From assembly GCA_024734555.1 (NCBI GenBank), contig JANPWX010000215.1, positions 1,383,094-1,447,093 of the forward strand: DNA of 64,000 nt, read 5' to 3'. Shown here piece by piece: positions 24,101 through 37,257 of the stretch (position 1 is the stretch's first letter; each line of letters starts with the position of its first letter). The notes under the pieces are model-generated. The model made no database searches. It saw only the letters and a program-made list of their open reading frames with translations, and had not been told where the DNA came from. A program made the position numbers and the translations under genes. This stretch comes from Trochalopteron elliotii. Lineage: Eukaryota > Chordata > Aves > Passeriformes > Leiothrichidae.

Positions 24101-25270
24101 CTTAAGTGTACTGGAAAATGTCCCATGACATCTCAGACTTTTTTTTTTTTTTTTTTTAATGTATTGATTCTCTGCTGCCTATTTAAAGACAGCAAATGCT
24201 TTATTTAAACTATCTGTGATTCAGAAAATTAAAAACATTATTTCTTTTCAAGATCACAAGCTGAACATTCTTGCAGTGATATTATGTAAACAGCGAAATG
24301 CCTATCTCCAAATAATGGCTGATTGTGTTTGTCATCTGAGATGTGATATATGTTGCTTTATTGAACTTGAGTACTCCATTAAATATCGGGCAATTATCTA
24401 AGTATCTCCTTTTGAAGAAGTGAGATGGAGTATTCTGAATGTTTATCATAAACTTTTGAGAAAAGAATCTTTAATAGTCATGTTGAGTCAGCAACTCATC
24501 TTTTACAGGTATTTGAGATTTTTCTTCAGTTGCAACTAGTCTACAGAACAACTTCTTTCACTGTAAAGCATATTTACATTAAACAAATTAGCAAATATTT
24601 GTAGCCAGTTGCCTAAAAGCTATGATTGATGAAATGAAAATAATTTTTTCTTATTTCACAGAAGAAGTACTAGAAGATGATATCAGGAACCTGGACTGTT
24701 CAGGTGCCAATTGGACAGTATAATCCTTTTAACAATTTTGGAAGAAGCATTTGAAAAGATTGCGTATTTACAGAGAAACTCCTCTTTTATGTCAATGTTG
24801 ACATAGCCATTCTTGTACTGTCAGGGAGACACTATCATTTGTCACTCGATAGTTCATTGCAGTAAAAAGATGGAACATGAATTCATTTGTTAAGAGAGAG
24901 TATGTCGAGTATGTTGTTGGTAGCTAGAGGGATTTTTATGTTATAATGAAATACAATAGAGTGATCACTTATACAGACAAAAATTACTTTCCAAAAGTCA
25001 TTTCCATAGGTGTTGGTGCACTTGTTCCCATTCCTACTGAGTAGTGTGAGCGCTCAGTTCAAAGGACAAGAGATAAAATAAGTTCTTTTGGTTTTTTTTC
25101 CACTTTGCTGCTTGATAGAAGAGACTTTCACACCCTTCTGAGCTGCCATTCAGCAGCACATAAAGAATATTACTGCTTGTGTTAAGTGTCAATTAGGGAT
25201 AATTGCAACCTCAGTGACCTGTCTTGCCACTAAAACACTTGGCAGACTTTAGTTTGTCTTCACAACGTGG
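15198..25270. other. Non-coding unique DNA
   Basis: Ten kilobases without a recognisable gene, RNA or clear transposon. Simple-sequence runs include T-runs at about 17310-17322, 22780-22791 and 24140-24158. Isolated acceptor-like sites followed by short open frames occur at 21502 and 24662, but neither has a matching partner exon. The 18400 area holds a small ACCCATGG/CCATGGGT dyad. Confidence 0.5.
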
Positions 25271-25280
25271 AGACTGTGGG

Positions 25281-25340
25281 CACAATTCTGGTCCCAGTGA
25301 CACTGGTAAATCAGGAGGCACTGCAATGAAGACACCAGAA
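25281..25340 (+). repeat. Relic of an old amniote interspersed repeat
   Basis: The segment ATTCTGGTCCCAGTGACACTGG and the following TAAATCAGGAG...GCAATGAAG resemble a repeat motif common in reptile and bird genomes (a TTACACTGGTGTAAATCAGGAGTAACTCC-like core). I recall the motif but cannot name its family with confidence. The match is partial and the ends are not visible. Confidence 0.35.
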
Positions 25341-25344
25341 TTAC

Positions 25345-26879
25345 AACCTCATAAATATGATGTAAGGTGGCAATGGAAATCAGATGCTTTGCTTATACAT
25401 TGGTTCTGATTTTACAAAACTTTCAGTTTTGTATCCTACTCCTGAGAGTTTAAAAATACAATAACTAGGAACATGTCAACCAATAGATGTAGTGGGATTC
25501 CATTGCTCTCCATGCCAGACAATGAGAGAAAACTACTAGGAGATAATCCCGTGGAAATACTTGTAATTTCCAAGCATATGAACTTAATCAAATATCTCTA
25601 CTTCTGTCATCTGTCCAGGGCTTGAACTTTCATCAATGCCATAGTGCACACACCCTGTTGGTCTGTGGCCTCAGGAGACAGGACTTTCTATAAACGTAGC
25701 AACCCAAAATTTCACTTACTTTTGGGTCTTCTACGACAGTGAGAGATTTTAGTACCCAATTCAGCCATCTATGATCAAAAATATATCCTAGTTTCATTGT
25801 TTATGCTCTGCAAGTCTGTCACAGATTTCTGATTCTCCCTTTTAGTCCTACTACCAATGCCTCATGGTTTCACATTTTGTATGCAGCAGGCAGTCCTTTC
25901 CCCAAATCAGTGAGCAAACCATATTGGCTGCCATTCTTAATTTCAGACAGTTCATTTGCTATTTCCCTGCTTGAAACCCAGAGGATAGTTTTTTCCCTTA
26001 TAAATGAAACCAGGTGAATTCCCCAGCAGGTTTGGTATAGTTCCTGTGACCAATAATTGCCTGCTGTTATTAGTATGCCAATTAAATTAACCACTGCATT
26101 TCCTCCCATTTGCATTTCAGACAGGAATAACTTCCTTAACTGGGAGTATAATGCACAGAAAATTATTTAAATGAGCTGTTTTGGCTTCCTTTGCTATTTA
26201 CCATATATATTTGTGGAAATTGCCATTGCATTAATAAAAAAAAAAAAAATTAAGGACATTACCAGATTCACACAGTCTTTTATATGTATTTGCATCTTCC
26301 TTCACCAGTGTTTGCCATTATACTGTGCAAACCAGTTTGTAGGGAATTTTATTTACATAGTTGTGTCATATAAGCATGTAGATATTTCTGGCAAATGGTA
26401 TTTCTCTGAACATTTTCACACTTTCATTGGCTTCCCTTTTCTGGAAGTCCAAGCACTGGCTAATGAAAAGCCTCACAAGTAGGAGACACCTTAGAGGGCT
26501 GCCAAAGCTCCGTTACATGATGTTGTCTGGTTTTAGAATTGGTAATAGAGTGATGTACACCAATTTCTAAAGGCTATGAACTGGAGATCCCCAGTTATAC
26601 GCCTCTGAATCTGCTTTTCAGCTTCAGTTACATAATTTTAAGACCTGATTGCCCAGTTTCCTGCCTTCCTGGAGCCTTTCTGTGCTCAGCTTTCTGTTCC
26701 CGTGACCTCATTTTCACACACTGTAGCTGACTTCCAATTGACCTTGATGTGAGTTTCAGGCCATTAGCACCATGGAAAATCAGCAACCAGGCATTTAGGA
26801 ATGTCATTGGTGAGCAACACATCTGAAGTCGGTGGAAATTCCACTATTAACTTTCCTGAGCTCCTGCAACAGTTTCTTT
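25345..26879. other. Non-coding unique DNA
   Basis: No gene is recognised. An A-run of about 13 bases occurs near 26236-26248. The open frames on both strands (for example 26171-26482) have no recognisable domain and lack splice context. Confidence 0.5.
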
Positions 26880-26968
26880 GATTAAAAGAGGGATGTAATC
26901 TACCTCATACAAATATTATACAGATTAGTTAATGCTGTAGGCACTTAGAAGATTCAAAGGACTCAGTT
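26880..26968 (+). repeat. MIR SINE relic
   Basis: The words AAAAGAGGGATGTAATCTACCTCA, then ATTATACAGATTAGTTAATGCTGTAGGCACTTAGAA follow the 3' half of MIR in order and spacing: AAAATGGGGATAAT...TACCTACCTCA, then GAGGATTAAATGAGTTAAT, then AAGCACTTAGAAC. This is the clearer of the two MIR relics in the window. Confidence 0.6.
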
Positions 26969-29900
26969 ATGGCTATCACAGTTACCACTGCCAACTAGCA
27001 ACAACAAAGCAATTTTAAACTAATTTATAAAACCTTCCCTTGCAAAGTGCTGCAGACAGCCAGTTCAAGTACCCTTCAGTCTCACCAGCATAGCTTATTG
27101 CTCAACAGTTTCAGCATCAAAGTCACAGCTTAATACTGTAGTCCTCTTGTAGAAGTATTTATATTTATGAGAAGGGTGAAAATGAGAAATTTTTTTCAAG
27201 GTAATGGCCACATCTTGATGTTGAATTGGCAACCTGGATAAGTTGTGTATATGTGACAAGAACATAAAAGAAAATAAAGCCAGGCATGCCTGCTGTTAAA
27301 ACAGTCTGGCTGTGGTTTTCTCAATTGAAGCTGCCAGGATTCATATTAAATCTGCATTTTAAGCCCTGGGTTTCTGGTTCTCTTCCTAATTTTGAAAATG
27401 AATCATTCTGTAGCTAAAGCACTCTGCTTTCTGCATCTTTTTCTCTTTTTTTCAGTTCCATAACCAGTCACATGAACTTGTCTCTGTGGTGGGCAGTCAG
27501 TATCATGATTTTTATTAATTTCTTTCCTTCAAAAATGTCTTTCACACTTTTTTCACTGAAACTGACCTCTGCTCTATAATATCAATATACAATATGAATT
27601 TCAGCTTACATTAATGTATGAGAAGACGTGTCTTTGCCATTGGGTAGGTCTGAACAAAGCACCCCTGGCATGGTGAAAAGTGTTTGTCACATTCAACCAC
27701 ATTTCATAGCCTCTCAGTTAGTCACAAATAACCTTATTCTAATCATACCTTTTATTAAAATTACAGAAAAAAATGTAGCTGCCTGAACAAGCATGCTGAA
27801 GAAAATGACTAAAGACCATCCAGGGTGAGAACAGTTAGTAAGGAAAAATAAGTTCCATCATCTCACAGAAAGCAAGATCCTTTTCTTTCCAAGATTAACG
27901 TGTTCTGATAATTTGCAAGTAAACTTCAATGATGTGCAACACTGACTGCATCCACTTACTCCTGACCATGCAAGTTATCCTAAAATTAATGGGAAACTGG
28001 CAGGTGAAGTCATGGGAAAAGTGGTAACTGTACAGTTTTCCTTCACAGGAAAGATACACTGGACATGAAAAAAGGCTCTGATTAAATAAAATCATCTGTG
28101 GGAGCTTGTCATAGGAACTTTGTAAAGACCAGGCAGTTACTGAGTAGAGAAGGACTGGTCCTGTCCAGGCTGGAATTCCAAGAGTTGATATTTACTATTT
28201 CCTCAGTGCTTTTGTTTATTATTTTATTACATCATAAAAACCTTTTAAGAATGCTCAGAGAAAGCTAGAACTCTTAAATATGGAACAGGTAATTTGGATA
28301 AAGAAACAATTCCAATATTAACTTTAAACTGGAACTGAATCTGTTTTTTCAGAGTCATCACTGCTTAAATGATTTTAAAGTACACTTTGCCTACAATTTA
28401 TTCCTTCCCCTGCTGGTTTTGGATAACAAGCAAAATACTAAAGTAAAGAATACTTATTTGTCATTTCCAGCTCTCTTAACACCAGAAAGGAAGAATAAGG
28501 CTGATATTTATATAGGAACTCAGAGAGATCTCAGTATGATGAACAAGCTGCTACAGTAATGATTGCTAACACTTAAAAACCAAGAAAGAAAGCAAAAGAG
28601 TTAAGAACCCTCAATAACAAAAAGAACATTCTCATTAGGGAAGCCATTATAAAATGGCATGTCCAGGATTGTTGAAGTTCACAGCTGCACGCTTAAAAAG
28701 CTAGTTATTTTTAATTCTCTCCCTGCTTTCCAAGGCTGTCTCAGGTCTCTCTAAACAGGCAGTCCTTCACAGGATGCAAATTAGCAGGTTATAGCTTGTG
28801 TCACAGAAACTTATGTAGCTGAGTACTCTTTCATATCAAATGGCTTCATTTCTAGGTGCTGAAATGAGGCATCAAGAATTAAATTAAGGCTTTACACAGA
28901 ATGCAATAACAAAGACAAAGTTTAAGGAAAAAAAAAGCGAGACCAATGTTGTAAACAGTGCAAACACTTCAGATTCAGAATGATTGCCAAAAGTTCTGCA
29001 GAACTTTTAATAAGTAGAAGTCTAGCCATCTCGTTAAACCAAAGGCATCAGAAGCATGGTCTCAAACAGTTTCAAAAGGCCTATACAGTTAACTAGTTTA
29101 GAACCATGCAATTTTGGCTCAATCCTTGATATATCTTTATATCATCTACTTTGTTTGTCTTACTTTGATATTGGATATCACCAAAAAAAAAATATATATT
29201 GTGTAGTTTCAAAACCTTATAGAACTGAGAAGTATGATCTTCTGTGATTATTCTTAAGGAATGTCTTTCAACTTCTCTTCACAGTAAGAAGTCTTCAGCT
29301 TCTCTATACAGTAAGTTCATAGTATATGCCAACCCAAGCACAAAATATTGTTGTGAAATTTTGAGAGACGATAAGTTTATAAAGCAACCACTTTTCCGCT
29401 TTAAAATCTCAATAACTTATTGGTCTCAGATTATCCATTAATGCATCTGTTTAAAAGCAGTGATTTTAATAAATAAATAAATAAATTATGCACATTTTCA
29501 AGGCATGGAGAATTAAACCAAATAGCTGAATTGACTGACAATAGAGGTGTGAATTTGAACTGATGTAAAGGAGCTTTTTCTTTATATTTTGGTGATTTTT
29601 CAACAAATGCTGTGTATGGAAGTATTTTCTCTTACTATAATATTTTTGGGACATTAACAGAAGAGGATCTCTTCATTAAGGATATCCTATCTGAAGCTCA
29701 TTTCTTCCTCTTTCAGTTAGGCTTCTAAATGCTTAAATTGTCTGTAGCTGAACTAAACAGTGATGTTGGATGCAGTACAATTTTCAAAAAAATAATTTTC
29801 TCTTCTGACTTTAAAAAAGTTAAGTAGAACTGACATTTAAGATTATTCATACCAATAGATAATCATGAATTAAGCTTCTTATAAGAAGCAAAATGTTCTT

Positions 29901-30390
29901 TAATCTAAAAGAAGCAATTCTGTAGACAAATTTTCCTGAAATACTTATAATATTTTAGAATTAGTATCTGACAAAATATTTTCAAACACCGGCTAAATAA
30001 TTTGAAACATATTAGCTATTTGAAGGAATTCATCATGTATGAGCTTTGCTTACACCATTAACTTGTTGCAGATGCTAAAAATTATATTGAATCTGACTGG
30101 GGTAAGAACAGTGCAACATTCTGCAGCATAGTGTGAAATTGAGCTATGTTTGTCCATTTTAAATTTTTCATGTTTTTTTACCAAGTCTCATCATGTGGGG
30201 TCTTCTGATAATTCTATCTTTTAGCACCACAGGGACAGGTGGCCAAAAAATGGCATGTTGCAGTCTAGAGAATGAGAATAGTTAGAAAGACGGTTCAAAC
30301 ATGCAAATTCTCTGCATTTAAGAAGACTGACCTTAGCGAAGCCTATCAATGATCAAGGACATAGAAGCAATGAAGAAAGAGGGAAATTAG
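26969..30390. other. Non-coding unique DNA
   Basis: No gene is recognised. Holds an (AATA)n microsatellite at about 29469-29485 and a perfect 16-bp palindrome GCTTCTTATAAGAAGC at 29874-29889. I see no transposon ends and no splice-bounded exon. Confidence 0.5.
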
Positions 30391-31330
30391 AAGGGTAAAA
30401 ATGGATTTTCAAGAAAAGAATTAAAGAGTTTTAAAACCAATACCCAGAAGCCATGAAAATACATTTTGAAGATGATTGTAATAGAAGCAACAGATCTTCT
30501 AAATCCCTACAAAGCGGTGAGGGAAGATAAGAATACTGCTGAGAAGTTAAATGACTTTTTACATTAGTTTTTACTCAAGAATTTTTGGAAGATTACTATG
30601 AAACCTGCTGCTTTCTGATATATAACAATGTGATGCTACTAAAGCCCTACATGCTGCAAAAAGTTTTCTGTAATTTTATGCATAACAACCAAGATGTATG
30701 AAACCTCAAAATTATACCCCCCCAAATTTTTCCTTGTTGCAGAGAAAGAGAGGAGGAAAAAAATCGTGCCTCATATATTTAAGAAATTGAACTAATGATC
30801 ATGAAGTTTATTGACTCTTTCAAGAAGGTTTTCTGGTTCATTAACTTATCACTAAAAAAACTGAACTTTTTCACAATTTGCCTCAAGTACCTTAAGATTG
30901 TCATATTTGAAAAAGGGGAAAAAAAAGCTTCATGAGCCAATCACTTGCTATGGTTAATAAAATTAAAAAAAACCCAAAAGCATAATTTCTTTTGACGTTC
31001 AGAAATTCTGATTCCTCAAGGAAGAATACTTAATATCTTTCTGTACAGGGAGAAAACAGGATCAAAAAACACCTAACAGAAACAAAAGAAGTTTAGGATA
31101 TTATAGACTACTGTCATTATAGAAAAGGGGATTAAATGATTGATAGAACTGTCTCGTTGTAGCTTCACTTATTCTTACTACTGAACTGGGAGGGAGGCAA
31201 TGAAACAGAAGTCTGAGAAGTGCAGGAAAAGCTTTCTGTTATTCAGGTATAACGACAACCATGAAGAATTTAAGGGGGCAAGATGAACTAGATGAATGAA
31301 TACTAGAAAAAAAAAATTATCATTGACAAT
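30390..31330 (+). mobile_element. Possible heavily decayed CR1/L2-like LINE
   Basis: Two short translated patches recall the coding region of CR1/L2-type LINEs in the right order. Near 30532-30575 one frame reads TAEKLNDF followed by a broken frame, similar to the AEKLNDFFTSVF-type segment that lies between the endonuclease and reverse transcriptase. Near 31095-31120 another frame reads a YYRLLSL patch, similar to the NYRPVSLTS segment at the start of reverse transcriptase. Stops and frameshifts are frequent. The evidence is thin, and an A-rich unique sequence is the alternative. Confidence 0.3.
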
Positions 31331-34300
31331 CATGCTGGAGGGAAGTAGCTGAAAAATGTGGGGTCAATGCAGCTAAGTTAACCATATCTAAATTAACCAG
31401 TGGAGCTCTAACAATCCTACAGGTTTCTTAGCAGAGGTCATCATTAATGTGCTACTGAAAACATAAGAAGTAATATGTCACATTGCAGTATGTGACAACT
31501 TGCATGATGATAGAATGGACAATGTAACACCTTTATTGAAATCAATATTTTTCCAGAAAGTATTCTGGAACAAAAGTATACTTTAAAAGAGGATATGAAA
31601 AGCAGTTGAAAAGCAGAAAGAATCAACATAAAACAACAATGTTCAGATATGTATGTAATGAATAATAATGTTGAATTGAAAACCTTTCTTTCTTCTGTTA
31701 GAATCAAGAGTAAGAGACACTTAGTTTGTAAGTAAAAAAATCTGAATCTGAAAAAGTAGAACAGCTTTTTATACACTATGAGCAAAATTATAAAATGCTT
31801 CACTAATATAAATAATTACCTCACAGAAAATAATTTAAAAGTACAGGGAATGTATCAATCAAGACTACTTAATGTAGTTAACAATTTTTAAAGAGATATT
31901 TATTGTTACCTTTATGTTTTAACTCAGGCTGTAATAGTAAGAACAGGAAATTTCTTCAGATTACACTGCCTCAGAGGTATTTTAAATTTCTCACAAGTAT
32001 CTTGAGTCAGCCACATTAGAAGATATACATGACCTTTCATGGTCATTCCTACATTCTGGTGTTTCATTGCAGCATATAAATAAAAACTGATGGAGAGGAA
32101 AATCAGAAACACGAGATAGAAAATACAGCAGAAATATATTTATATTGAACAGTAGTATCTGTCATTTTACTGAAGGAAAGGTAGTTACTCTTTTACAGAG
32201 CACATGAAAGTTAGTGCCTTTCATCATGAGGAAGAGAGGACTTGAAGTGTGACAAATTATGTGTGAGAACAGAGCTGGAACTTATCAGGTTCATAAGGAA
32301 AGAATTAATTTTATCCACTTGACATTTAATTGTGGTAGACTGTTTATCCTATCTTTTTTGTGTATTTCATTATTTCTCATAGCATTCAAACTTCATATAT
32401 TCAAAAATAAACTTTTATGTACCAAGTCCTAATCCAAAACTCCCTAACCTTCACTGTTGTTGTTTAAGAAAAACAGTTTTTGCATCCAGGGCCTTGTGAA
32501 TGTACTCCAGCAACAGAAACCTTCTTTCCAGATAAGAACTTTGAAAGTACAAATTCTTTCTTCAGCATCCTAAAAGGTTGTGGTTTTTTTAGTTAATATC
32601 TAAAAGCCAATCTGAGATACAAACCTTTTGGAAAATTAAGTCTGTAAGGCACTCCTAGATTCAGAACTGTATCAGTTTTGCAATTAGTTTTGCACTCACT
32701 TCTTCTTTAAGATCAATTCACCCATGTCTGCATGGATTGTTAAAAATCCACAGACTCAAAAGTTCTTTGCAGAGCTAGAGCTGTAAAGCCTAACTATGCA
32801 TTGGTATTTTCTTAAAAAAATACTAAGATGAATCAATTTAATTTTTTTCATCTGTTTCAGTAATCAATTAATCTAAATTTTGATAATAAATCATGTCAGT
32901 AAATAGTCAGTAGGTATTTACAATTTATACACCTATAGTTACTACACTAAATGAGTGATGAAATAGAAAACAGCAGTCTGGTCAACAGCTTATTGTAGAT
33001 GTTTTTATCTTGGATCAAAAGGCATCAATGTTCTGCCTGCAACTTTCTAAATATTTCTATGTAATTTTCTATTTTCTAAATTGAGAAGCAAACATGCTGC
33101 TCTTATCACTTAATGATTCCTCAAAGTTGGAGGACAGAAAGGTTTTTTATCAGGCATTGGAAAGTGCATGTAGTATGTGAAGAGGATCTGTGATCTCACA
33201 CCTAAAGTACTATATTCAGAAAAAATTAAAAGTATACTCTGGAAGTTTATCTCTAATTATTACTTTCAAATGTTCAATATAAACATTTTATGTAGTGTAC
33301 AGAAGATTACAGTCTTCTCCACTAGCACAGAAATGCATATGCTCACACCCACCAGCTCTCTGCTTTGTTGCAATATATGAATAGTTAAGCATTTGCTGTG
33401 ATTTAGCTAATGTCCTTTTACCATATAAAATGCAATTCAATTCATTGTGTATGTGCTTGAAAGGGAAAGAGACACAAATGATTTGGTACTAAGCCTTTTT
33501 TCTTCATTTCATATTGCTAAAGCTGTCTCTGGAGAAATAAAGAGGCTTTTTTCTCTTATTTCTTATAATGAGATTCTAATGAGAACTTTAATTAGTATCA
33601 TGAATTTTTTTCTTTACTTCTAGATTTTAAAGTAATCATGCAGTATTTCTCAGTCATGATTTTCTATTGTATCTCTATCATGTTATTTCTCTAAGTTAAT
33701 TTTCATAATACTGTTTTATTTCAGATTTTGTTAACCCAATTTATTGCCATAATAATTGGAATCAAAATAGGCAAGAATCATCAGATTCTTGTTAGTAGTT
33801 TGATTGTCAGTCACCAACTGGAATATTTTCTGAATTACACTTGTGTGTAAAGATTCTGGTAGAAAGGCCTTGTCTCTATTCAGTGTATGCATGAAGTGGT
33901 CATAGCAAGTCAGGCTTTTCCTCTTCTCTTTAGTTATTTCTTGATTGTTTTAATGAAAATACCAGTAATTTCCAAATATTTTGGAAAAATCCTTTTTAGC
34001 TTCTTTCCTGTCTTTTTTTTTCCCGGTAGCATGTGCTATTTCTTTTGAGATCAAACCAAAATATTTTTACCAGAACACATCTTTCTGATGCAAACCCTGC
34101 TTCAGTTAATTTCTTAACATTTATTAAAAAAACTCACATTTAATGGACCTAATCCTGTAGATGTCACACACTTTTTTGACAGCCTGGAATACTATTCTAT
34201 TTGTCCTGGAAGATATGAGCCTGGGAGAAATGAGATATGCCAAATCACCATTAAAAACCTCTATACTTTCGTTGTTACTTTTCTGGAATATGTACTTCCT

Positions 34301-35870
34301 AGTCATTAAAATAAAAAGAAGCAATTACAAGTAAGTCCATGAAAAACAGTACAGGGAAGCAGATTCTCCAGTGTTTTATTGCAACGTTAGAAATCCTGTG
34401 TACCATTTTCCACAGGGATGTAGCAAATAAAAAATAAACTGAAGTTGGTAATTAGAGAAATTTAGCTGAAACTTGTTCAGCTTATTAAGCATTTAATTTT
34501 GTGTAGAAAGGGAGAAATCATTAGCGCTTTTATTATCCTGAGTGTAAAAACCCAAACACTTCTGGAAAGGAGGCTGTACAACTATCTTTAAAAGATTTGG
34601 TATTCATGTCCTTTCCTGAAATGTTTATGTAGCCTAACTAAATCTGTAGTTTGACTTCCACAATAAAACTGCCAATTGGTGACAGCAATTGCACAGGTGA
34701 TTTAAAAAATTCTCAAGTTGTTCCATGCTCTTCACTAGAAGACAAGGCTTCTATTCCTATTTTGAAGGTTGGAGTGACTCTGCTGTAAAAGCTTTTTCTG
34801 GTAAAACTTTTAAATGAAGATTTAGAGAGGATCAAATATGGCATCCTCCAGCGAGAAGGATTTGCCCTTGCTAAGTGATGTTCCCATCCTCACTGCTTCC
34901 CCAGCCTCCCAAAGGACTTCATTTGTCTTCCTGCACCCAAGAGCTGATCTCACTTGAGCATATCTGGGCTGGGCTAGTTGGGGTAGTTGCCTTCATGTCA
35001 AATGGGACATGTTGTCAGCCCTGCTATGCACACATCATATAGATCTCTTAGTTCCAAAGATAATCAGGAGAATAAAATAATTTTTAAAGTACAGGAAAAC
35101 TTTCAAATCAAAGTCAAAATGTGGTAAAAATGTTAAGTTCTAATTTAAGATATAGTCCTAGCTATTTCAAGTAGACATAGGTTTTGAGAGTGTAAGAAAG
35201 TCCATAGACTGAAGTTTTTCTCTTGATAAAAAGTGTTTATCATTTGAACTGCAGAAAGGAGCAAGCCTGTTAAATGTGTGCATTTCTCACCATTACCCTG
35301 CAACTCCCAAAGTAAAACATCAATTCATCTGCTCTGAAAGAAATAGCTCCCATGTCTGCTGCTGCAGAATCTGGTATGCTATCCTAGAAGTCCATACTCC
35401 CTGTGTTAACAAGGTGTCTACTGAAGTTTATTCCTTCAGGTCAGAAGTTTCAACCTAGTCCAAGCTACTAATACCCTGAAGATACTAAATCCAACTGTAT
35501 GGGTCAGTTCTATTCAAGTGTAGATTTTGTTTCTCAGCAGAGTAAACTAAAGGAAAATTGGATGTGGAGCCATTTCCAAAATATTACTAAACTGAGCTTG
35601 TTTTGTGGTCTTCAGTAAAAAGTACTATCATAGTTAGCTCTTCAGGAGAAAGGAAAAGAATTCTCATCAAGAGAATGGAAAAGAACTTCAGGAATTCACA
35701 GCTATTCGGAGGAAGTAAATATTGTCAAGATTCAGTTGTCTTAATGACGCTGTGTTTTTTCACTGTCTACCGTGACTGTGTAGGGTCCCTCTTACCTAAC
35801 GCTGTCACAGAGGTCTCTTCAGTTGGCACACACATTTCACTTTAAAAGGGAAAAATAAAGTTAAAAGCTT
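31331..35870. other. Non-coding AT-rich unique DNA
   Basis: No gene is recognised. The minus-strand open frame at 31444-31803 is rich in Phe, Leu and Ile as expected from A/T-rich DNA, and looks fortuitous. A more GC-rich patch of about 200 bp lies at 34840-35040, without recognisable content. Confidence 0.5.
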
Positions 35871-35883
35871 TTCCTTCAGGTAT

Positions 35884-36270
35884 TTGACTCTATTGTTTAG
35901 AAGCGACCACTCACTAATGATTTCCTGCTGTGGTTGCCCTCGTGGCATTGCAAGTTTGCACCAGGAGCTGCATTTTGCAGCCTCAGAAGGTTGTGACAGG
36001 CGCAGGTTTGGTTGTCACAGAAGGATGCATTTGCACGTGGTAGCCACAAGTGCATCCCTGCTTGCCATTGGAACAACACTTAAGAGCATTGCAGGCACAA
36101 GGAGGAAGGAACTTCAGAGCATTGTATGTACTGATGGTGAAGCTGAGGCAAGACCACCGTCCTGCCAGTTTGCAGTCATTTTCTCTAATGAGTTTTCCAC
36201 TTTGCTAGTTCAAAGTTTCAGTGTGCTTGGGCCTCAAACTCTTCTTGTAAGGAGATTATTCCACCACTGA
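35884..36270 (+). other. Unexplained 128-codon open frame, probably not a gene
   Basis: One of the longest open frames outside the CpG island, LTR and gap. It starts at a TTG, with the first ATG about 11 codons in, and stops at 36268-36270. The peptide is Cys/His/Arg-rich early (a CCGCPRG motif near residue 15) and Ser/Leu-rich later, without a recognised domain. The DNA is richer in GC and CpG than its flanks. An overlapping 60-codon frame on the other strand shows that low stop density, not coding selection, may explain it. An old retrocopy or repeat fragment is possible. Confidence 0.15.
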
Positions 36271-37102
36271 ATGTACTTTGCAGTCAGTATTTAATCCTAT
36301 TTTTTCCTCTTTATAACCAGAAATTCATTATTTTTCTCTTGACTGTCTTCTTTGTATTATTATTTAATCATACAATATACAACCATTCTTAGTGCCTCTG
36401 TAATTCTGGCAGGGAGTTTATTCTCAGCTTAAGTGCATCATATCATATCTTTCTGCTAACAAATGGCCTATAACAGTATAAAATGTCATTCACAGACATC
36501 AAAAGTCATTGTATGGACCCATTGATTTCAGAGAATTTCATGTGAATTAGACCCTCAGAGAGGTTGATTGTTCTGCCACAGAAGTCATCTGCAAGACTGA
36601 TGCTTGACAGGATCAAGCCAACAGACACATTATTTTGCTGCTCTACAGCTGAGTGCCTTTGCTGACAAAAATTGATTAATATATTTGGGGTTTTTTCTTC
36701 CTACATTGCAATGTCATAGCTAATCTATGCTCCATCTGATCTCTAAATCTCTTCCAACATGCATGCCTCCTAAAATCTTTCCTCTATTGGCTATCCATAT
36801 GTTTGAATTATCTTCCTGTGGATGTATTATACTGAATTTGCCCAAGTTAAATTTTAATTTCCTTTTTCTTCCCTACTCTGAATTTTTCTTGACGTTTCTC
36901 TTCCTTCATTGCTGCTCACCACCTTTTATAATGATAAGGAGCAGTATATTTTGGTACTACTTTACAGAATATTCAACTAAAATCACAACCAATTATTATA
37001 CAAGAAAGTATTTTAATTTATTAGCTGTTAGGAATAACTTTTAGGCTTTTGTGCTTTATGATATTCCATAATTCACTGACTTTTAACATTTCCCTCCTGA
37101 AG

Positions 37103-37257
37103 AACTCTGGTCTACCCGACAGGAAGCCTTAATTGGAGAAGAATCTGCAGAGCTAAAAAAGCTGGTTGTAATAGGAGTCAGATTTCACAATGAGAAGGTT
37201 GAAATGTTGCAGGGAGAAAGTGGCTCATTACCAGAAAAAATGTCTGAATCCCAAAGG
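37103..37257 (+). other. Exon-like segment (155 bp), unverified
   Basis: A CATTTCCCTCCTGAAG acceptor-like site precedes a segment open in one frame for 51 codons and ending at CAAAGG before a GTATGT donor, which is a good vertebrate donor. It enters in phase 1 and leaves in phase 0. The peptide is charged and helix-prone (a region EEESAELKKL-like, then VRFHNEKVEML), which would suit a coiled-coil protein, but I do not recognise it. It is the most exon-like of the candidates because of the donor and the amino-acid composition. Confidence 0.25.

Noticed and set aside
24662..24723. Strong acceptor (TTCTTATTTCACAG) followed by 20 open codons and a stop
   Set aside because: Too short to assess. 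One frame of three being open over 20 codons is expected by chance.
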